Of a stretch of 64,000 nucleotides of DNA, positions 1-9,402 are shown one piece after another. The stretch is taken from NCBI RefSeq assembly GCF_963860125.1, contig NZ_CAWLFA010000001.1, positions 1,922,001-1,986,000 on the forward strand. The letters run 5' to 3'. How positions within the stretch are numbered: position 1 is the stretch's first letter; each line of letters begins with the position of its first letter. The notes below the pieces were generated by a model. The model saw only the letters and a list, made by a program, of their open reading frames with translations, had not been told where the DNA came from and did not search any database. This DNA comes from Picosynechococcus sp. PCC 7002 (GTDB lineage Bacteria; Cyanobacteriota; Cyanobacteriia; Cyanobacteriales; MRBY01). Position numbers and translations under genes: made by a program.

Positions 1-238
1 AAAAAGACCGCCCGTCGGGTTGCTGTGGCGGCAAATGGGTCACCTTAAGGCCATTGTAAACAAACTATCCAGTCAACGGCAGAAACTTCTCAGAATCAAG
101 GTTAAAGCGACGCATTTTTGGTGAATGGGTGAAGGTTGGGGTGATATGTTGCGTCTTGTTACAAAACCTTGGGGAAACCAGAGGCAATATCGCAAATTAA
201 GGGATAAACCTCAGTTTATATTCGGAGTTTTTAAAATT
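1..238. other. Left-edge non-coding stretch upstream of psaM
   Basis: I see no convincing coding frame here. Reading open upstream of psaM gives only an unrelated N-terminal extension. The stretch should hold the psaM promoter and 5' leader. A GGAG at about 223-226 is the likely ribosome binding site for psaM. The first bases may belong to the tail of a gene outside the window, but I cannot show it. Confidence 0.4.
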
Positions 239-334
239 ATGGGAATTTCTGATACCCAAGTGTTAGTGGCCCTTGCCATTGCCCTCATTCCTGGTGTTTT
301 GGCTTTCCGGCTCTCCACTGAGCTTTATAAGTAA
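239..334 (+). CDS. psaM: Photosystem I reaction centre subunit XII (PsaM)
   Basis: This encodes a 31-residue single-span membrane protein of photosystem I, sitting at the monomer interface of the trimer in thylakoids. The sequence shows the family pattern: a short SDTQ N-terminus, one hydrophobic helix (residues 7-22), then F-R-L-S-T-E-L-Y-K at the C-terminus. The ATG at 239 gives exactly the usual family length and has GGAG upstream, so the longer open frame starting at 125 is rejected. The gene is monocistronic and is followed by a strong hairpin terminator. Confidence 0.93.
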   Translation: MGISDTQVLVALAIALIPGVLAFRLSTELYK

Positions 335-367
335 ATTTGTCTAAATCTGCCACAGAAGCAGACTTGG

Positions 368-391
368 GGGTTCCGTGCGGAACCCTTTTTT
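368..391 (+). terminator. Rho-independent terminator of psaM
   Basis: A perfect 7-bp stem GGGTTCC/GGAACCC (368-374 with 379-385) with a 4-nt loop is followed by a run of T. It lies 33 bp after the psaM stop codon. Confidence 0.85.
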
Positions 392-412
392 CATGGCTCC
401 CTTAATTTTTTT

Positions 413-1141
413 TTAGTGGCGATAGGCTTTGAGGACACCCGGCTCTGTTTGGATCGGTAAAACCGCCAGGGTATCGCTTTGGGCACAGTAACGAATATCG
501 ATTTCATTGTCTAAGCGCAGGAGACGCTGGCCGTGGCTTGCGAGCTTGAAGAGGCCAAATAAATCTTGCTGCCACTGTTGGTAAAGGGAAATTGCCCCAA
601 TCACTTCGTCATTCCCTAACTGGTCACTGTCCCCATTCCACAGGGACTTGGCGATCGCCCCAGCACAGACGGTATCTTCGAGGGAATAATCCCCCTGCCA
701 ACCGGAACCAACGAACCAAACGGTGTCTGGCTGTTCTGTCTGGAGAAACTTCACCACGCTCTGGCGATTCACTTGGGCTGCGGTAATCACTGTGGGTGCT
801 TGCTCAACGCGCTTGAGGGCCCTCGTGCCGTTGGTGGTTGTTAAGAAGAGGCGCTTCCCAGCCACCATTTCTGGAGTACAACTGCGGGGAGAATTGCCAA
901 GCTCACAGCCTTCTACCTGTTGCCCGCCCCGTTCCCCAGCCCGGAGAAAGGGGGTTTGCTGCCAAGTTTCACTAAATTGAAACAGTTCATCGAGGTCAGC
1001 AAAGGTTTGCACTGCTTCTGCTCCAGCGTGGAGCGCCGTAGCGATGGTTGTGGTGGCCCGCAGTACGTCAATAACCACAGCACAATCGGGGAGTTGATCC
1101 GTTGGCGTCGCCTCAGGCGTGTGATACACAAAAAGTTTCAC
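413..1141 (-). CDS. comB: ComB family, probable 2-phosphosulfolactate phosphatase
   Basis: This 242-residue protein is of the ComB family. The founding member hydrolyses 2-phosphosulfolactate to sulfolactate in coenzyme M synthesis. Cyanobacteria do not make coenzyme M, so the physiological substrate here is unknown. Family hallmarks are visible: V-I-D-V-L-R-A-T near residue 24, an R-x-G-E-R-G-G stretch, T-T-T-N-G-T around residue 102 and G-S-G-W-x-G-D further on. The length is typical. It lies downstream of perR on the same strand with 163 bp between them, so separate or weakly linked transcription is possible. Confidence 0.85.
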   Translation of the reverse strand: MKLFVYHTPEATPTDQLPDCAVVIDVLRATTTIATALHAGAEAVQTFADLDELFQFSETWQQTPFLRAGERGGQQVEGCELGNSPRSCTPEMVAGKRLFLTTTNGTRALKRVEQAPTVITAAQVNRQSVVKFLQTEQPDTVWFVGSGWQGDYSLEDTVCAGAIAKSLWNGDSDQLGNDEVIGAISLYQQWQQDLFGLFKLASHGQRLLRLDNEIDIRYCAQSDTLAVLPIQTEPGVLKAYRH

Positions 1142-1304
1142 GCAATAAAATCCTTCCTAACAATCCAGTCTAGATTCCAAAATACCTGATTTGGCGATCG
1201 CCCCGGACAAAACCTTCATGAGGTTAAGGGTTCTGACCAAGGCTGCCAAACAGCAAGGATCAACCCAGGCTAGTCGAGAAAAAATCCCAGATTATTTAAA
1301 CAAG

Positions 1305-1730
1305 TTAAGCACGGCAGTCCGCACAAAGTCCCTTAACGGTTACTTCATAGCTCTCGGCGGTAACTTGCGTCGCAAACTGACCCAAATCAAAACAGCTAAA
1401 GGCTTGCCAAGGCAGATCTTGGATGGCCCCGCAGTCTCGACAGACGAAATGGTGGTGCGGATTAACATTGGCGTCATACCGAGTCACGCCTTCATCCAAG
1501 AGCACCTCTCGCACAAGATTCACTTCCCGCAAGACCGTCAGGGCACTGTAAACACTGGCCTTAGAAGCAATGGGTAAATCCGCATTCACATCCTCTAGGA
1601 TCTGTTCTACCGTGGGATGATCCTGCCGACCGAGTAGATTGGCATAAACCGCAAACCGCTGGGGCGTGATGCGCAACCCCTCTTGCTTCATCGTGTTACG
1701 AATTTCTGTGGCACTAAAGGCTTGGGACAT
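1305..1730 (-). CDS. perR: PerR-type peroxide-responsive repressor (Fur family)
   Basis: This 141-residue Fur-family regulator has an N-terminal winged helix and a C-terminal dimerisation and metal-binding domain. Two CxxC pairs (C97/C100, C136/C139) form the structural zinc site. Candidate regulatory-metal ligands are H38, D86, H92-H94 and D105. Aspartate at 105, where Fur proteins usually carry glutamate, favours PerR over Fur or Zur. PerR represses peroxide-defence genes and is inactivated by metal-catalysed histidine oxidation. The start at 1730 gives the family length. The frame extends to 1802 but the extra residues look unlike the family. No peroxidase gene is adjacent. Confidence 0.82.
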   Translation of the reverse strand: MSQAFSATEIRNTMKQEGLRITPQRFAVYANLLGRQDHPTVEQILEDVNADLPIASKASVYSALTVLREVNLVREVLLDEGVTRYDANVNPHHHFVCRDCGAIQDLPWQAFSCFDLGQFATQVTAESYEVTVKGLCADCRA

Positions 1731-2175
1731 GGTTTTGGAGGAAGAACAGACGACAAGGAAATAATGGGGGCTATTCTGACGAATGGGCCAAGGTGAAATC
1801 AAGGCTTGTTCGTTGCAAAATCAACGATAAAAGCAATTCTTAAGAATTTTTTCGGATTACGGATAAGAAAAAAATATAGGTTAATAGTTCTTTAATGATC
1901 TTAGCACCTTAAATTAAGCTTTACGCCTATCTAGGAGAAAGTTCTATCTTATACTTTTCCCTAAGTAAGAATGAATCCAATCAGATCGAAAACGAATTGA
2001 CGGCATTCTTTGGTCTCATTATTTGGCTTTGATGACATTTAACGGGCTAAATCTCTCCCTCCGGTGATTTCCCTTGGGGCCAAGGGTGGGCAAACAGCAC
2101 TTGAGTATTTATACTTAAAAACAAGCAAAATCCATATTTCTTCGTTGCATATTTTGCTAGTGGAGCTGTCAAACC
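1731..2175. other. Intergenic region between perR and a small ORF
   Basis: This A+T-rich stretch should contain the divergent promoters for perR (leftward) and the small ORF or transporter gene (rightward). I see no hairpin terminator, RNA gene or clear Fur/PerR box that I would defend. Confidence 0.35.
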
Positions 2176-2268
2176 ATGGAACTCAAAAAAGAAATTCAAG
2201 AAATCGGGATCATTTCGGGGTTAGCGTTATTGGTGTCTAGTTTTTTTACAGCCCTCGTCTGCCTGTAA
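2176..2268 (+). CDS. Possible 30-residue single-span membrane peptide
   Basis: A short frame encodes a charged N-terminus (M-E-L-K-K-E-I-Q-E) followed by about 20 hydrophobic residues ending in V-C-L and a stop. A GGAG lies about 10 bases before the ATG. This is the architecture of small thylakoid or inner-membrane subunits in cyanobacteria, but I do not recognise the family. It could be a real small protein or a chance frame in the leader of the downstream binding-protein gene. Confidence 0.4.
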   Translation: MELKKEIQEIGIISGLALLVSSFFTALVCL

Positions 2269-2387
2269 CGATTCATTAGGAGTTACTGATTCCCCATCGC
2301 TGCCAATCAAGCAGCAAGCAGTTGAAGGAGCATCGAGCTTCGCAGTATTCTGGATGTCTGTTATATCAAGACTCTATAGAAATTTTT

Positions 2388-3605
2388 ATGCTTAAATATC
2401 GACGCTTGCTCCAGGGGGCGATCGCCTTTTTAACGGCGGTGCTGGTGATTGCCTGTAATGCCCCATCTCCTCCTACGGATGCCGGTAATAATAATGGCAA
2501 TCTGGCAGAAATTCCTCTGGGAGTCGCCGTCGCCCAGACCAGTAATGTTGCCCTGTTTGGCCAAGAGCAGATCCTCGGCACCCAGATTGCGGAAACCTAC
2601 TTCAACGAAAACGGCGGGATCAACGGTAAACCCCTAAAGATCATTCTCCAGGATGTGGCCGCCGATGAGCAGGGCGCCATCAACGCCTTTAATACCCTGA
2701 TCAACCAAGATAAAGTGGTCGGTATCGTTGGCCCGACCCTTTCCCAACAAGCCTTTGCCGCTGATCCGATCGCCGACCGTGCTCAAGTTCCCGTCCTTGG
2801 CCCTTCCAATACCGCCGAAGGGGTTCCGCAGATTGGTGCATTTATTGGCCGAGTTTCTGCCCCTGTCTCGGTGGTTGCTCCCAATGCCGTGGCCCAAGCC
2901 CTCAAGCTCAACCCAGAACTACAGCGCGTTGCGGTTTTCTTCGCCCAAAATGATGCCTTTAGTAAATCAGAGACAGAAACCTTCCAGGCAGCTGTGCAAG
3001 ATTTTGGCCTGGAATTAGTCACGGTACAAAGGTTTCAAACGACCGACACTGATTTTCAAGCCCAGGTGACTGCCGCACTCAATGTTCAACCAGATCTAGT
3101 GATTATTTCGGGGTTAGCAGCCGATGCGGGCAACCTGGTGAAGCAACTGCGAGAATTAGGTTACAACGGCATTATTGTTGGGGGGAACGGCTTAAATACT
3201 TCTAATATTTTCCCCGTCTGCCAAGCAAAATGTGATGGGGTGTTGGTGGCCCAAGCCTACAGTGCCGAGTTAGATAATGAGATTAACCGCGCGTTTCGGG
3301 ACGCCTATTTTCAACAAAACCAAAAAGAGCCGCCCCAATTTAGTGCCCAGGCTTTTACGGCGATCCAAGTTTTTGTTGAAGCCCTCAGCAGCCTCGATGA
3401 AAAAACGCCCTTAGAAACTCTTGCTCTACCGGACTTGCGACGACAACTGCGGGACGAAATTTTTGCAGGTACCTACGTCACGCCTTTGGGTGAAATTTCC
3501 TTCACAGAGGAAGGGGAAATTGTCCAGAAGGAATTTTTTGTGGCCCAAATTGAAATGGATGAATCGGGTCAACAGGGGCGTTTCGCCTTCATTGAAACGA
3601 ACTAA
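2388..3605 (+). CDS. ABC transporter substrate-binding lipoprotein (LivJ/NatB-like, amino acids)
   Basis: This 405-residue periplasmic-binding protein is of the branched-chain/neutral amino acid type (Peripla_BP_6 fold). The N-terminus is a lipoprotein signal: K-Y-R-R, a hydrophobic stretch and lipobox L-V-I-A-C, so it should be anchored to the outer face of the plasma membrane. Family features follow: G-x-x-x-A-x-T near the start of the mature protein, N-x-x-G-G-I-N-G-K-P-L and a G-P-T-L-S-x-x loop. I chose ATG 2388 because it sits directly before the signal peptide. Translation from 2322 would add 22 unlikely residues. No permease or ATPase genes are adjacent, so partners must be elsewhere. 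Confidence 0.82.
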   Translation: MLKYRRLLQGAIAFLTAVLVIACNAPSPPTDAGNNNGNLAEIPLGVAVAQTSNVALFGQEQILGTQIAETYFNENGGINGKPLKIILQDVAADEQGAINAFNTLINQDKVVGIVGPTLSQQAFAADPIADRAQVPVLGPSNTAEGVPQIGAFIGRVSAPVSVVAPNAVAQALKLNPELQRVAVFFAQNDAFSKSETETFQAAVQDFGLELVTVQRFQTTDTDFQAQVTAALNVQPDLVIISGLAADAGNLVKQLRELGYNGIIVGGNGLNTSNIFPVCQAKCDGVLVAQAYSAELDNEINRAFRDAYFQQNQKEPPQFSAQAFTAIQVFVEALSSLDEKTPLETLALPDLRRQLRDEIFAGTYVTPLGEISFTEEGEIVQKEFFVAQIEMDESGQQGRFAFIETN

Positions 3606-3702
3606 AGTCAAACCTAGGCCTGTGTTTAAAAGGGGGAATCAGTTTTGTCTTTGGAATTTACTGACTCCCCTCTGGACATCTCCCTCAAGGGAGAATGGGG
3701 GG

Positions 3703-5667
3703 TTAGCCCCGGAGTTGATCGAGGACGCTGCGGTCTTCGAGGGTGGAGGTGTCGCCCACAATTTCCTGACCTGCGGCTAGGTTTCGCAACAAACGCCGCA
3801 TGATCTTCCCAGAACGGGTTTTGGGCATTACATCGGCAAAACGGATTTCTCCCGGACGGGCGATCGCCCCAATTTCTTTCACCACATGGGCCTTGAGTTC
3901 CGTTACGAGATCGTCGCTCGGACTGTAGGTGCCCTCAAGGGTGACAAAGGCAAACACCTCTTCCCCCTTAACCGGATCTGGCTTTCCAACCACGGCTGCT
4001 TCGGCGACGGCAGGGTGGGAAACGAGGGCCGATTCCACTTCCATGGTGCCGAGGCGATGGCCCGAAACATTTAAGACATCATCGACGCGACCCATAATCC
4101 AAAAATAGCCATCTTGGTCACGGCGTGCCCCGTCACCTGCGAAATAAAGGTATTGTCCATCTTTCGGGGCGATGTGCTCCCAATAGGTAGACCGGAAGCG
4201 TTCGGGATTGCCGTAAACAGTACGCATCATCCCAGGCCAGGGTTGTTTCACTACCAGGTAGCCGCCTTCGTTGTCACCAACGGAATTTCCATCAAGGTCA
4301 ACGACATCCGCCACAATCCCCGGAAAAGGACGAGTTGCCGAGCCGGGTTTTGTGGGAGTTGCACCGGGTAAAGGCGTAATCATCACACCACCGGTTTCCG
4401 TTTGCCACCATGTATCAACAATGGGACAACGTTCGCCACCAATGACCCGGTGGTACCACATCCAAGCTTCTGGGTTAATCGGTTCACCCACGGTTCCTAA
4501 GAGGCGCAGGGAACTCATGTCATATTTATTGGGGATGCCTTCACCCATTTTGATAAAGGCCCGAATCGCTGTGGGTGCCGTATAGAAAATGGTGACACCA
4601 TATTTTTGAATAATTTCCCAATAGCAACCGGGATTAGACGGACGGGGTGCGCCTTCATACATTAAGACCGTTGCCCCGTTAGATAGAGGGCCATAGGTAA
4701 TGTAACTGTGGCCGGTGATCCAACCCACATCAGCACCACACCAATACACGTCATCATCTTTGAGATCAAAGATCCACTTGGTCGTTATATGGGTGTAGAG
4801 ATTATAACCGCCCGTAGTGTGGACAACGCCCTTGGGTTTACCCGTGGTGCCGCTGGTATAGAGGATGAAGAGCATATCTTCGGCATCCATCGGCTCGGCG
4901 GGACAGTCAGCGGAGACTTCTTTTTGCAAATCATGCCACCAGTGATCCCGCCCGGCTTCCATGTGGACAGGCTCTTTGGTGCGTTGAACGACCAAAACAT
5001 TCTCAACGCTGGGGGCATGGTGATCGGCGATCGCCGCATCTACTTGATCCTTGAGGGGTACCGCTTTATCTTTGCGGAAGCCCCCGTCGGCGGTGATCAC
5101 CAGTTTGGCTTCAGCGTCTTCGAGGCGACTGCGGAGGGCTTCGGCACTAAAGCCACCAAATATCACCGTATGGGGCGCACCAATGCGGGCACAGGCGAGG
5201 AGGGCAACGACGGCTTCCGGGATCATTGGCATATAAATCCCGACGCGATCGCCTTTTTTGACGCCCAACTTTTTCATCGCATTGGCAAACTGGCAGACCT
5301 CGTGGTGTAGCTGGGCATAGGTGAGGGTACGGGAGTCACCGGGTTCCCCTTCCCAGATGAGGGCGGCTTTATTTTTGCGCCAGGTTTTGAGATGACGGTC
5401 GAGGCAATTGTAGGAAATGTTAATTTTCCCGTTGACAAACCATTTGGCGAAGGGCGGTTGCCAATCGAGCACCTTGTCCCATTTCTCAAACCATTCCAAT
5501 TCCTGTTCGGCGAGTTCCCCCCAAAAGCCTTCGGGGTCATTTTTCGCCCGGTCGTAGAGGGCTTGGTACTGGTCTAAGCTCTTGATCTGGGCCTCGGCAG
5601 CAAAGTCTGGTGCAGGCGAAAAAAGGCGCTGCTCCTGGAGGATGGATTCAATGTTTTGTTCGGACAT
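3703..5667 (-). CDS. acs: Acetyl-coenzyme A synthetase
   Basis: This 654-residue AMP-forming enzyme makes acetyl-CoA from acetate, ATP and CoA through acetyl-adenylate. An ACS N-terminal domain is followed by the adenylate-forming core. The P-loop-like motif T-S-G-T-T-G-K-P-K-G lies at residues 271-280, the D-T-W-W-Q-T-E-T-G-G motif further on, and the C-terminal domain carries K-T-R-S-G-K, whose last lysine is needed for adenylation and is the usual acetylation target. Length and start match the family. It is a single-gene unit, convergent with the binding-protein gene. Confidence 0.95.
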   Translation of the reverse strand: MSEQNIESILQEQRLFSPAPDFAAEAQIKSLDQYQALYDRAKNDPEGFWGELAEQELEWFEKWDKVLDWQPPFAKWFVNGKINISYNCLDRHLKTWRKNKAALIWEGEPGDSRTLTYAQLHHEVCQFANAMKKLGVKKGDRVGIYMPMIPEAVVALLACARIGAPHTVIFGGFSAEALRSRLEDAEAKLVITADGGFRKDKAVPLKDQVDAAIADHHAPSVENVLVVQRTKEPVHMEAGRDHWWHDLQKEVSADCPAEPMDAEDMLFILYTSGTTGKPKGVVHTTGGYNLYTHITTKWIFDLKDDDVYWCGADVGWITGHSYITYGPLSNGATVLMYEGAPRPSNPGCYWEIIQKYGVTIFYTAPTAIRAFIKMGEGIPNKYDMSSLRLLGTVGEPINPEAWMWYHRVIGGERCPIVDTWWQTETGGVMITPLPGATPTKPGSATRPFPGIVADVVDLDGNSVGDNEGGYLVVKQPWPGMMRTVYGNPERFRSTYWEHIAPKDGQYLYFAGDGARRDQDGYFWIMGRVDDVLNVSGHRLGTMEVESALVSHPAVAEAAVVGKPDPVKGEEVFAFVTLEGTYSPSDDLVTELKAHVVKEIGAIARPGEIRFADVMPKTRSGKIMRRLLRNLAAGQEIVGDTSTLEDRSVLDQLRG

Positions 5668-5804
5668 AATAGGGTTATTATCGTGGGATTTATTTCACCC
5701 CATTGTCCCCCAAGTCCGCCCCATCAGGGGGTCTCGTGCTTAAGCCGTAATGGTTTGCAAGATTTTTGCGCTCAAGTTGATCGAATGTATGCCCCGGATA
5801 TGAC

Positions 5805-7154
5805 CTAGGGAGATTCTTCTAAAGCGAGCAGGGTTTGCCAAGTGGCGATCGCCTCAGGGAACCATAACCAACTTTGTTCGAGGCGGCGGGGGTTGAGCTG
5901 GGAACGATCGAGATCTAGGGCGATCGCCCGGAGTTTTTCGGCTTTCCCTACAAGAATTTCCTGGTCAACGTCGGTGGGTTGCCTTTGGGCCAAATCGTAC
6001 ATACTAATCGCCAGGCCCGCATAAATCTCCGCCTGGAGGGCTGGGGGGAAATCCTGGGTCGTTGCCGCCGCTAAGGCTTCATACCAACGATCATTGGCGG
6101 CTTCGTAATCTGCATTGAGGTAATGGACAAAACCCAGGGCCATCAAAATTTCGGGGTCGTTGGGCTGTTGGGCTAGGGCCATGTCCCAATTGTCTTGCAC
6201 CGTGGCGATCGCCGTTGCTTGGGTTGGCGATGGTGGGACGGCAGCCAAAGTTGTTTGCCAGATATAGCGCCCCCGCAAAAAAGCAATGGTTTCATTCTCC
6301 GGGGCGATCGCCGGATCAAACAGTAATGGTTGCACCGCACCAAAGGCTTGGCGATCGAGGAGTTCAGCGAGGATCATCTCAGCGTTACCCCAATTGTCTT
6401 GGTCAATATCTGCCTGGGCCAACTGCACCAAGTCTGCATCAGTGAGCTTTTCTAATTCCTTTTCTGTCAGGCGCATGATCCCCTCCGTGGTGGTCGGCGT
6501 TACAGAGAGATTTTGTAAATGTCGGCCCAGTAGAATGCCCCCCAGGGTGAGCATGATGATCAAACCCAATCCTAGGAGGTTACGGGGAAAAGCCAATAGG
6601 GAGCGCCAGGAGGGAATCAAGAGCATTCCCCGATGATCATTCTCAGTATCCGTCTCCGTCTCGGACGGTTCGGGCATATTCGCAAAAATATCTTGGATAA
6701 AAGCAACATCCTCTTCGGGTTCTGTCTCCCCCAACCAAGACAAATCAACCGCTGTATCTAAATTTTCAGAATTGTCGGCACCAATGGCCCTGTCCCGTTG
6801 CCGAGAAAAGTGGACTGTGTAATTTTGCGGTTCGATAAACATCGCCTCCCATGGCAGAAACCACAAAATCCCATCCGGTAAGCCCAAATAAACGTGAATG
6901 GGAAGATTATCCACTTTGGCGATCGCCACCATGTCCTGCCAATGCTCGTAAATCTCTCCCGTGAAAAGGGCCGTAAACAGCATTTTCCCCCAAGTCTCTA
7001 GGGGGTAATTGGCCCAGGTTGCCAGCCAAGCTTCCGGTTGCCAAGTGACCACTGCCACGATGGGTTCCGCACCAGGGGCGATCGCCGAACTCAAACGCAA
7101 TTGATACTGGTCATGACCCAGGGCCAAGATAGACAATTGAAAATCGTGGAGCAT
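5805..7154 (-). CDS. Membrane-anchored TPR-like protein of unknown function
   Basis: This 449-residue protein belongs to no family I can name. The N-terminal half (about 1-180) is soluble and begins as an alpha/beta domain. One transmembrane helix lies around residues 193-212 (L-L-G-L-G-L-I-I-M-L), and the C-terminal half is helical with TPR-like repeats (A-L-G-F-V-H-Y-L-N-A-D-Y-E-A-A-N). The gene contains many HIP1 octamers, typical of resident chromosomal genes. It is on the same strand as the NERD-protein gene upstream, 130 bp apart. The cellular role is not predictable from sequence. Confidence 0.6.
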   Translation of the reverse strand: MLHDFQLSILALGHDQYQLRLSSAIAPGAEPIVAVVTWQPEAWLATWANYPLETWGKMLFTALFTGEIYEHWQDMVAIAKVDNLPIHVYLGLPDGILWFLPWEAMFIEPQNYTVHFSRQRDRAIGADNSENLDTAVDLSWLGETEPEEDVAFIQDIFANMPEPSETETDTENDHRGMLLIPSWRSLLAFPRNLLGLGLIIMLTLGGILLGRHLQNLSVTPTTTEGIMRLTEKELEKLTDADLVQLAQADIDQDNWGNAEMILAELLDRQAFGAVQPLLFDPAIAPENETIAFLRGRYIWQTTLAAVPPSPTQATAIATVQDNWDMALAQQPNDPEILMALGFVHYLNADYEAANDRWYEALAAATTQDFPPALQAEIYAGLAISMYDLAQRQPTDVDQEILVGKAEKLRAIALDLDRSQLNPRRLEQSWLWFPEAIATWQTLLALEESP

Positions 7155-7284
7155 AAAAAATCTGTCGTGTCCAGGGAGATGCTGTTACCTTGATCGTAAG
7201 CGAGTCTGAATTGTTTCTCGATCAAATTTTTGGGACAATGATGTAATTCGCGACCGCCTTGAACGACCACAGCTATCCCAGTGC

Positions 7285-7950
7285 TCAACCCAATTCCTGC
7301 AACTTCGCCACCAAATCCGCCTGGCCAATTACATAAACCCCCCGAATTTTTTTGTGGGAGACAGCTAACTGGGCACGGGTAAACACCAACAGCGGCGTAA
7401 CAAAACTAAGCTTTTTTTTGTCGCGTACCTGGAGCGCCTGTTTCATCACGATTTGCAAAAAATCTTTCTTGAAGCCATAGATCGTGCGCCCCATGCGGCG
7501 ATGGAGCCGATGATCCTGGAAAATCACCGTGCCTTTATGGGATTTGACATCAATGACATAGGTTTTTTGCTGGGGCGAAAAGCAAATCACATCGGCATCC
7601 CCCAGGCCATCATCAAGGCGCATCCCATATTCAAAAGACCACCCCTGGGGCTCTAGTTCCTGGAGAATTTTGGCGACATTTTCCTCGGCTTTGGCCCCCT
7701 GAACGGCACGGTTTGCGGCTTGCCAAAGATCTAAACCCCGGAAAATAAAACCCATTGCCCCAAAGGCGGCGATCGCCACAATGACGATCGCCGCAATAAA
7801 CCCCAGACCAATCGCCAAGACCGGAAACATGAACACCACCAAGACCGGGAGTCCTCCCGCCGCCAAGAAAGCCCGCCAGGACTGGAGGCGACGTCTAAAG
7901 GCTAAGCGACGTACATTTTGACCCGCTGTTCTAGGGGAAGAGGCAACCAT
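7285..7950 (-). CDS. NERD-domain (nuclease-related) membrane protein
   Basis: This 221-residue protein has two closely spaced hydrophobic helices near residues 30-75, followed by a nuclease-related domain. The domain shows the restriction-endonuclease-like core: G-x-x-A-E-x-x-V near residue 95, G-D-A-D-V-I, then V-I-D-V-K-S-H-K-G. These correspond to the D...D/E-x-K metal-binding pattern of that superfamily. No substrate is known. The membrane segments suggest a membrane-tethered nuclease-fold protein rather than a restriction enzyme, and no methyltransferase partner is adjacent. Confidence 0.7.
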   Translation of the reverse strand: MVASSPRTAGQNVRRLAFRRRLQSWRAFLAAGGLPVLVVFMFPVLAIGLGFIAAIVIVAIAAFGAMGFIFRGLDLWQAANRAVQGAKAEENVAKILQELEPQGWSFEYGMRLDDGLGDADVICFSPQQKTYVIDVKSHKGTVIFQDHRLHRRMGRTIYGFKKDFLQIVMKQALQVRDKKKLSFVTPLLVFTRAQLAVSHKKIRGVYVIGQADLVAKLQELG

Positions 7951-8069
7951 AACTAGCCCAGATAAAAGTTAATCCATCAATAATCCACCAAACATCCAAC
8001 CCAAAAGTCGTTATCCTAAAGCTGGAATTTAGTTTTCTTTCTATTGCCCATTATTCTGTCGTAAGTTCC

Positions 8070-8666
8070 ATGGAAAAACCCGCCCAAACTCAATATCCAA
8101 TTCACCCCCTACTGCGTCAACGGTTTAGTACGGTCATCTTTGATGGCGATCGCCCCGTCGAAGCAGAAAAAATTGGGAGCTTATTAGAAGCCGCCCGGTG
8201 GGCTTCCTCTTGTTTTAATGAACAGCCTTGGCGGTTTTTGATGGCCACAAAAGCTGATGCTGCTGCCTATGGCAAAATGTTGGACTGCCTGATGGAAACA
8301 AACCAGACCTGGGCAAAAAACGCATACATTCTGATGATTTCTGTCGGAAAACAGCGATTTACCCGCAATGATAACCCGAATCCCTACGGAATGTATGATG
8401 TGGGCCAAGCCTTGACCAGTTTAACGATCCAAGCTGAAGCCCTCGGTCTGCGGGTACACCAAATGGGCGGTTTCGATAAAGACAAAGCCCGTGACCGCTA
8501 CAAAATTCCCGCTGGCTTTGAACCGGCCGCTGCCGTGGCCATTGGCTATCCGGGTGATATTACTAAAGCCCCAGAAGCCCTCCAAGAACGGGAACAGAGC
8601 CCCCGTAGCCGCAAACCCTTCGCGGAAATTGTCTTTACTGGAACTTGGGAAAATCCCTATTTCTAA
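8070..8666 (+). CDS. Nitroreductase family protein
   Basis: This 198-residue FMN-dependent oxidoreductase of the nitroreductase fold probably acts as a homodimer using NAD(P)H. Visible hallmarks are R-x-R-x-S-T-like residues near the N-terminus, A-A-R-W-A-S-S-C-F-N-E-Q-P-W-R-F (the FMN-contacting S-x-x-N-x-Q-P-W block) and the C-terminal A-x-A-I-G-Y-P-G-D signature. Natural substrates are not predictable. The 3' end overlaps the convergent b561-like gene by 4 bp. Confidence 0.87.
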   Translation: MEKPAQTQYPIHPLLRQRFSTVIFDGDRPVEAEKIGSLLEAARWASSCFNEQPWRFLMATKADAAAYGKMLDCLMETNQTWAKNAYILMISVGKQRFTRNDNPNPYGMYDVGQALTSLTIQAEALGLRVHQMGGFDKDKARDRYKIPAGFEPAAAVAIGYPGDITKAPEALQEREQSPRSRKPFAEIVFTGTWENPYF

Positions 8667-9328
8667 AAATTAAACAAGGGCACAACCAAAGCAAAAAGCA
8701 CCCCTAAACCCACAATGATTTCTAGGGATTTCAGTAACAAGCTCTGTCGCTGCTGAAATCCCTGTAACCAGTTTTTGGGGCGATCGCCTTCCCGTTGCCC
8801 CAGACTAACCATCGAAATTAATAGGGGCACACCTCCAACTTTAATGCCCAAAAGTAAGTGCAGAGCCAGCGCCCCAAACATGACCACCCAGGCCAACAGA
8901 TGACCAAGGTAGGCGAAATGATTGAGTTCTCTTGCCGGTAGCCATTCTTCCTTCATCATCCGGCCTGTAATGACGGCTAAGGTTCCCGCCAGCAGCATGC
9001 CTGTATTAATCAGTCGATGGGCCGAAACCCACCAAATCGGTTTTCCCAGTTGCTTTAATTGCGTCAGGGAATTCGGCTGCAACAAACGGTGATCGCCCAG
9101 ACGAAAACTGTACACCGCAAAGAACGGTAGCAATAAAAAGAATGTTAAGGCGATCGTCCCATGGATGCCCTGCATCGCTTCGAGCCGTGGCAGACCCAAA
9201 CGGCCCCAGCGACCATCATAAATGTCGTAAACCCAAAACCCCGTATCTAAAGCCAGCAATACCAAAATCGCCGTTAGGCCATGGAGCAAGCGCAATAAAA
9301 TAGGTTGATATGGTTTAGATTGTGCCAT
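8663..9328 (-). CDS. Cytochrome b561-like membrane protein
   Basis: This 221-residue integral membrane protein has about four to five hydrophobic helices and histidines placed in or near the helices (R-L-L-H-G near residue 15, G-I-H-G-T, A-H-R-L-I-N-T-G, L-A-L-H-L-L-L-G). That pattern fits a di-haem b-type cytochrome of the b561 / Ni-Fe-hydrogenase b subunit superfamily. Electron donor and acceptor are unknown. It is a single-gene unit, convergent with the nitroreductase gene. Confidence 0.7.
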   Translation of the reverse strand: MAQSKPYQPILLRLLHGLTAILVLLALDTGFWVYDIYDGRWGRLGLPRLEAMQGIHGTIALTFFLLLPFFAVYSFRLGDHRLLQPNSLTQLKQLGKPIWWVSAHRLINTGMLLAGTLAVITGRMMKEEWLPARELNHFAYLGHLLAWVVMFGALALHLLLGIKVGGVPLLISMVSLGQREGDRPKNWLQGFQQRQSLLLKSLEIIVGLGVLFALVVPLFNF

Positions 9329-9402
9329 GGCTCCACAATGTCTTTTAGGTTGCTAATATTTGCTCAATTTTACGCAAAAAAGCAACCCATTTCCCTAAGA
9401 CA

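Noticed and set aside
3886..5310. Several long plus-strand frames opposite acs
   Set aside because: They are antisense shadows of a highly conserved real gene and contain no family features.
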